Source of the DNA: Citrobacter youngae
GTDB lineage: Bacteria > Pseudomonadota > Gammaproteobacteria > Enterobacterales > Enterobacteriaceae
DNA: 64,000 nt
Reading direction: 5' to 3'
Assembly: GCF_003818115.1 (NCBI RefSeq)
Contig: NZ_RPOI01000004.1
Coordinates: forward strand, 62,001-126,000
Position numbers and translations under genes: made by a program. The notes under the pieces were generated by a model. That model saw only the letters and a program-made list of their open reading frames with translations. It made no database searches and was not told where the DNA came from. Positions 58,590 through 64,000 of the stretch are shown piece after piece. Every line of letters begins with the position of its first letter. Within the stretch, counting starts at the first letter, position 1.

Positions 58590-59018
58590 AGTCATCTCTG
58601 TTTAGGGTTATGGACGCGTATTATTGCAGATTTGCACGCTCAGGTCTTGCCCCCGGCTGCGCTGTCCCCTGAGTTAAAAATCATGAAACATGATCTCGTG
58701 TTTGCACCTGCAATGATCGAAGAGCTGTGATCTAATTTCATAGCTGTTCAGGCAGCGTTTTGATGTAACAAAATATTATTGATAATAACCTTATAAAAAT
58801 AGTATAAATATTTTAAAAGTAAAATATTTCAAGCATGTACAAACGGAAACATGAAATTATGAATTTATTAGCATCACGCATAGTCAAATTCGATCCGCGG
58901 TATCTTTTTATATTAGAATAGGCTTAAGAAACCTAAACTTACGCTAATTTTCCATTTAATCTCCGTTTAATTATCCGCGCCTAGAATCCAGTCAACCACC
59001 CCTAATGAGACTGCATTC
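58590..59018. other. AT-rich control region upstream of the SDR gene
   Basis: About 430 bases with no gene. The stretch 58770-58920 is strongly AT-rich with long A and T tracts, unlike the flanking backbone. Promoters for the SDR gene and queE must lie here. No repeat or RNA gene is recognised. Confidence 0.45.
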
Positions 59019-60128
59019 ATGAATACACTATTAATTACTGGCGCAACCGGTTTTTTGGGCGGAGCCGTTTTAGAAAACATTCTGAATCAGACAAATGGAT
59101 TTAATCTGCTGCTTTTAGTTCGTGCCAGTAATGATGTATCTGCGCTGGAACGGATAAAGGAAAATCTGCGCAAATTCAATATTGCAGAAGAAAAATTGGC
59201 AACACTTAGCCCGCGGAATATCCTGTTGGGTGATTTAGTAGAACCTGAAGCGTTTCTTAACGACCCGCGTCTGGGCCAGGTTACTCATGTCATCAATTGC
59301 GCCGCCGTCGCCTCTTTTGGCAACAACCCGCTTATCTGGAAAGTCAATGTCGAAGGAACGCTGAAGTTCGCCCGGAGAATGGCCTGTGTCGGCAGCCTGC
59401 AGCGTTTTCTTCACGTTGGTACAGCAATGTCATGCTCCCCAGACCCCGATTCACTGGTGGCCGAAAGTGCAGAGTTTCGCGAGCGTGCTGAGCATCTGGT
59501 TGAGTATACGCACTCTAAATCCACGATAGAACGTCTGATACAACAGGAATGCCCAACATTACCACTGGTTATCGCGCGGCCTTCGATCGTTGTTGGCCAT
59601 ACTCATCACGGCTGTAAACCCTCCAGCAGTATTTTCTGGGTATTCAGCATGGGTCTGATGCTACAAAAATTTATGTGTTCGATGGAAGACCGTATTGACG
59701 TGATCCCGGTTGATTATTGCGCCGATGCATTGCTGATGTTACTGAGCAGTCCACTTGCTCGCGGTGAAGTGGTGCACATCTCAGCAGGAGAAGAAAATAG
59801 CGTGAGGTTTGCAGATATTGATAACGCGATGGCATCTGCGCTGGAACAAGCTCCCGTCGGCAATAAATACGCACAGGTCAGCTATGAAACGCTGGTCCAA
59901 ATGCGCCGTGAACTGAAGAATATTTTTGGCCCCTGCAACGAACGACTAATGCTGAAAGCCATGCGTCTTTACGGCGCGTTCGCAACGCTGAACGTGCGAT
60001 TCAGCAATGATAAGCTGCTCAGCATGGGGATGCCGAAGCCGCCGCGTTTTACCGATTACATTGAGCGCTGTGTACAGACGACACGTGGGCTGACTATTCC
60101 ACAGCAAATGGCAGTGGACTTTAAATAG
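59019..60128 (+). CDS. Extended-SDR NAD(P)-dependent oxidoreductase (thioester-reductase-like)
   Basis: A 369-aa Rossmann-fold protein. It has the nucleotide motif ITGATGFLGGAVLENIL at the N-terminus, a thioester-reductase/NAD_binding_4-like pattern (VTHVINCAAVASFGNN, WKVNVEGT) and the catalytic Tyr-x-x-x-Lys as YTHSK near residue 168. Substrates of this group include acyl thioesters, sugars and sterols, so none is assigned. It has no operon partners, lies between queE and eno in place of the usual E. coli genes, and has AT-rich upstream DNA. This suggests gain by transfer. Confidence 0.8.
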   Translation: MNTLLITGATGFLGGAVLENILNQTNGFNLLLLVRASNDVSALERIKENLRKFNIAEEKLATLSPRNILLGDLVEPEAFLNDPRLGQVTHVINCAAVASFGNNPLIWKVNVEGTLKFARRMACVGSLQRFLHVGTAMSCSPDPDSLVAESAEFRERAEHLVEYTHSKSTIERLIQQECPTLPLVIARPSIVVGHTHHGCKPSSSIFWVFSMGLMLQKFMCSMEDRIDVIPVDYCADALLMLLSSPLARGEVVHISAGEENSVRFADIDNAMASALEQAPVGNKYAQVSYETLVQMRRELKNIFGPCNERLMLKAMRLYGAFATLNVRFSNDKLLSMGMPKPPRFTDYIERCVQTTRGLTIPQQMAVDFK

Positions 60129-60150
60129 GTTGCTATTGTGCAGGCAAAAA

Positions 60151-60177
60151 AATGCCAGCCCGAAGGCTGGCATTTTT
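60151..60177. terminator. Bidirectional terminator between SDR gene and eno
   Basis: Stem aatgccagcc/ggctggcatt with a short loop, A-run before and T-run after. It serves the convergent SDR and eno transcripts. Confidence 0.85.
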
Positions 60178-60197
60178 AAATCAGAGAAAGAACAGGA

Positions 60198-63444
<3,247 letters not shown>

Positions 63445-64000
63445 TTAGAGATCAATTTCCTGTCGTTTTACCTGTTGCCAGACTTCTTCCATTGTTTCCA
63501 GATCAACACCTGTCATTTCCAGACCGCGGGCAGCCACAATTCGCTCAACCTCACGAAAACGGCGCTCGAATTTTTCATTCGCTTTCTGCAAAGCAGTCTC
63601 TGCTTTAGTGCCTAAATGACGGGCCATATTGACCGTGGCAAACAGCAGGTCGCCCATTTCCTCCTCCAGTTTAGCCTGGTCAACTACAGCCTGCTTCGCC
63701 TCGAACATGACTTCGTCAATCTCTTCGTAAACCTTGTCGACAACCGGCCCTAATGTTTTCCAGTCGAAGCCAACATTTGAGCAACGTTTCTGGATTTTCT
63801 GGGCGCGCATTAGCGCCGGTAAACTACGGGGAATATCGTCCAGCGCGGAATGCTGTGACTTCTCGGCACGTTCTTCTGTTTTGATTTGCTCCCAACGGGT
63901 TAGCACCTCGGTGCTGTTACTGGCAGAAACATCTGCGAAAACATGCGGGTGGCGGCGTTCAAGCTTATCGCTTATCGCAGCACAGATATCATCAAAGTTG
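63445..64000 (-). CDS. mazG: MazG, nucleoside triphosphate pyrophosphohydrolase (partial)
   Basis: The C-terminal 185 or so codons of MazG, which hydrolyses NTPs to NMP and pyrophosphate. The frame stays open to the right edge, reading NFDDICAAISDKLERRHPH upstream of the apparent GTG start, so the gene is cut by the window and not truncated. The second helical NTPase repeat with EEIDEVMFEA and EEEMGDLLFATV is intact. Confidence 0.95.
   Translation of the reverse strand, partial: NFDDICAAISDKLERRHPHVFADVSASNSTEVLTRWEQIKTEERAEKSQHSALDDIPRSLPALMRAQKIQKRCSNVGFDWKTLGPVVDKVYEEIDEVMFEAKQAVVDQAKLEEEMGDLLFATVNMARHLGTKAETALQKANEKFERRFREVERIVAARGLEMTGVDLETMEEVWQQVKRQEIDL

Noticed and set aside
63445-63906. 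MazG as a truncated 153-aa gene
   Set aside because: The frame stays open and matches MazG to the right edge of the window, so it is cut by the window only.

Overview
The window is enterobacterial chromosome. The order fhlA ... mutS ... rpoS-nlpD-pcm-surE-truD-ispF-ispD-ftsB-ygbE-cysC-cysN-cysD-iap-cysH-cysI-cysJ-queD-queE ... eno-pyrG-mazG is the E. coli/Salmonella/Citrobacter backbone, and the core proteins read as near-identical to their E. coli relatives. Citrobacter or a close relative fits best: sitABCD lies beside fhlA as in Salmonella, but there is no SPI-1 secretion system and no CRISPR-Cas between iap and cysH. This genus call is inference.

Layout: 0-3.2 kb holds fhlA, a two-domain molybdate-binding (TOBE/Mop) protein and ygbA with an NsrR-type operator. 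3.2-11.3 kb is an accessory metabolic locus: NAD-malic enzyme, a DcuC-type C4-dicarboxylate carrier, an RpiR-family regulator, a fumarase/adenylosuccinate-lyase-superfamily lyase, a porin and a periplasmic SGNH hydrolase. Four similar 17-bp palindromes lie in its two regulatory regions, which suggests one regulon built around a fumarate-yielding lyase. 11.4-14.9 kb is sitABCD (Mn/Fe uptake) with an MntR-type operator.

15.0-36.0 kb is mobile DNA targeted at the 5' end of mutS. An IS3-family remnant and a broken P4-type integrase come first, followed by an orphaned 5' end of mutS (15994-16068). Then comes a 20-kb integrative mobilizable island bounded by a 14-bp direct repeat (16030-16043 and 36001-36014). 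Its right end supplies a different start for mutS, so the gene stays intact. Cargo: a type I restriction-modification system (hsdMSR), a Kiwa-type defence pair (kwaA-kwaB), two paralogous ankyrin-repeat proteins flanking an orphan gene, MobC and a MOBP relaxase, two lipoproteins, a RepL-like winged-helix protein, a candidate excisionase and a tyrosine integrase. No secretion system is encoded, so transfer would need a helper element. Four island proteins end in a similar Pro-Val ... basic-Arg-Leu tail.

36-64 kb is mostly backbone: mutS, a MarR-controlled hydroxyarylic acid decarboxylase operon (ecdBCD type), rpoS and its neighbours, the cysDNC and cysJIH sulfate assimilation operons, two queuosine genes, an unassigned extended-SDR oxidoreductase in AT-rich DNA, eno, pyrG and the 3' part of mazG, which runs off the right edge.
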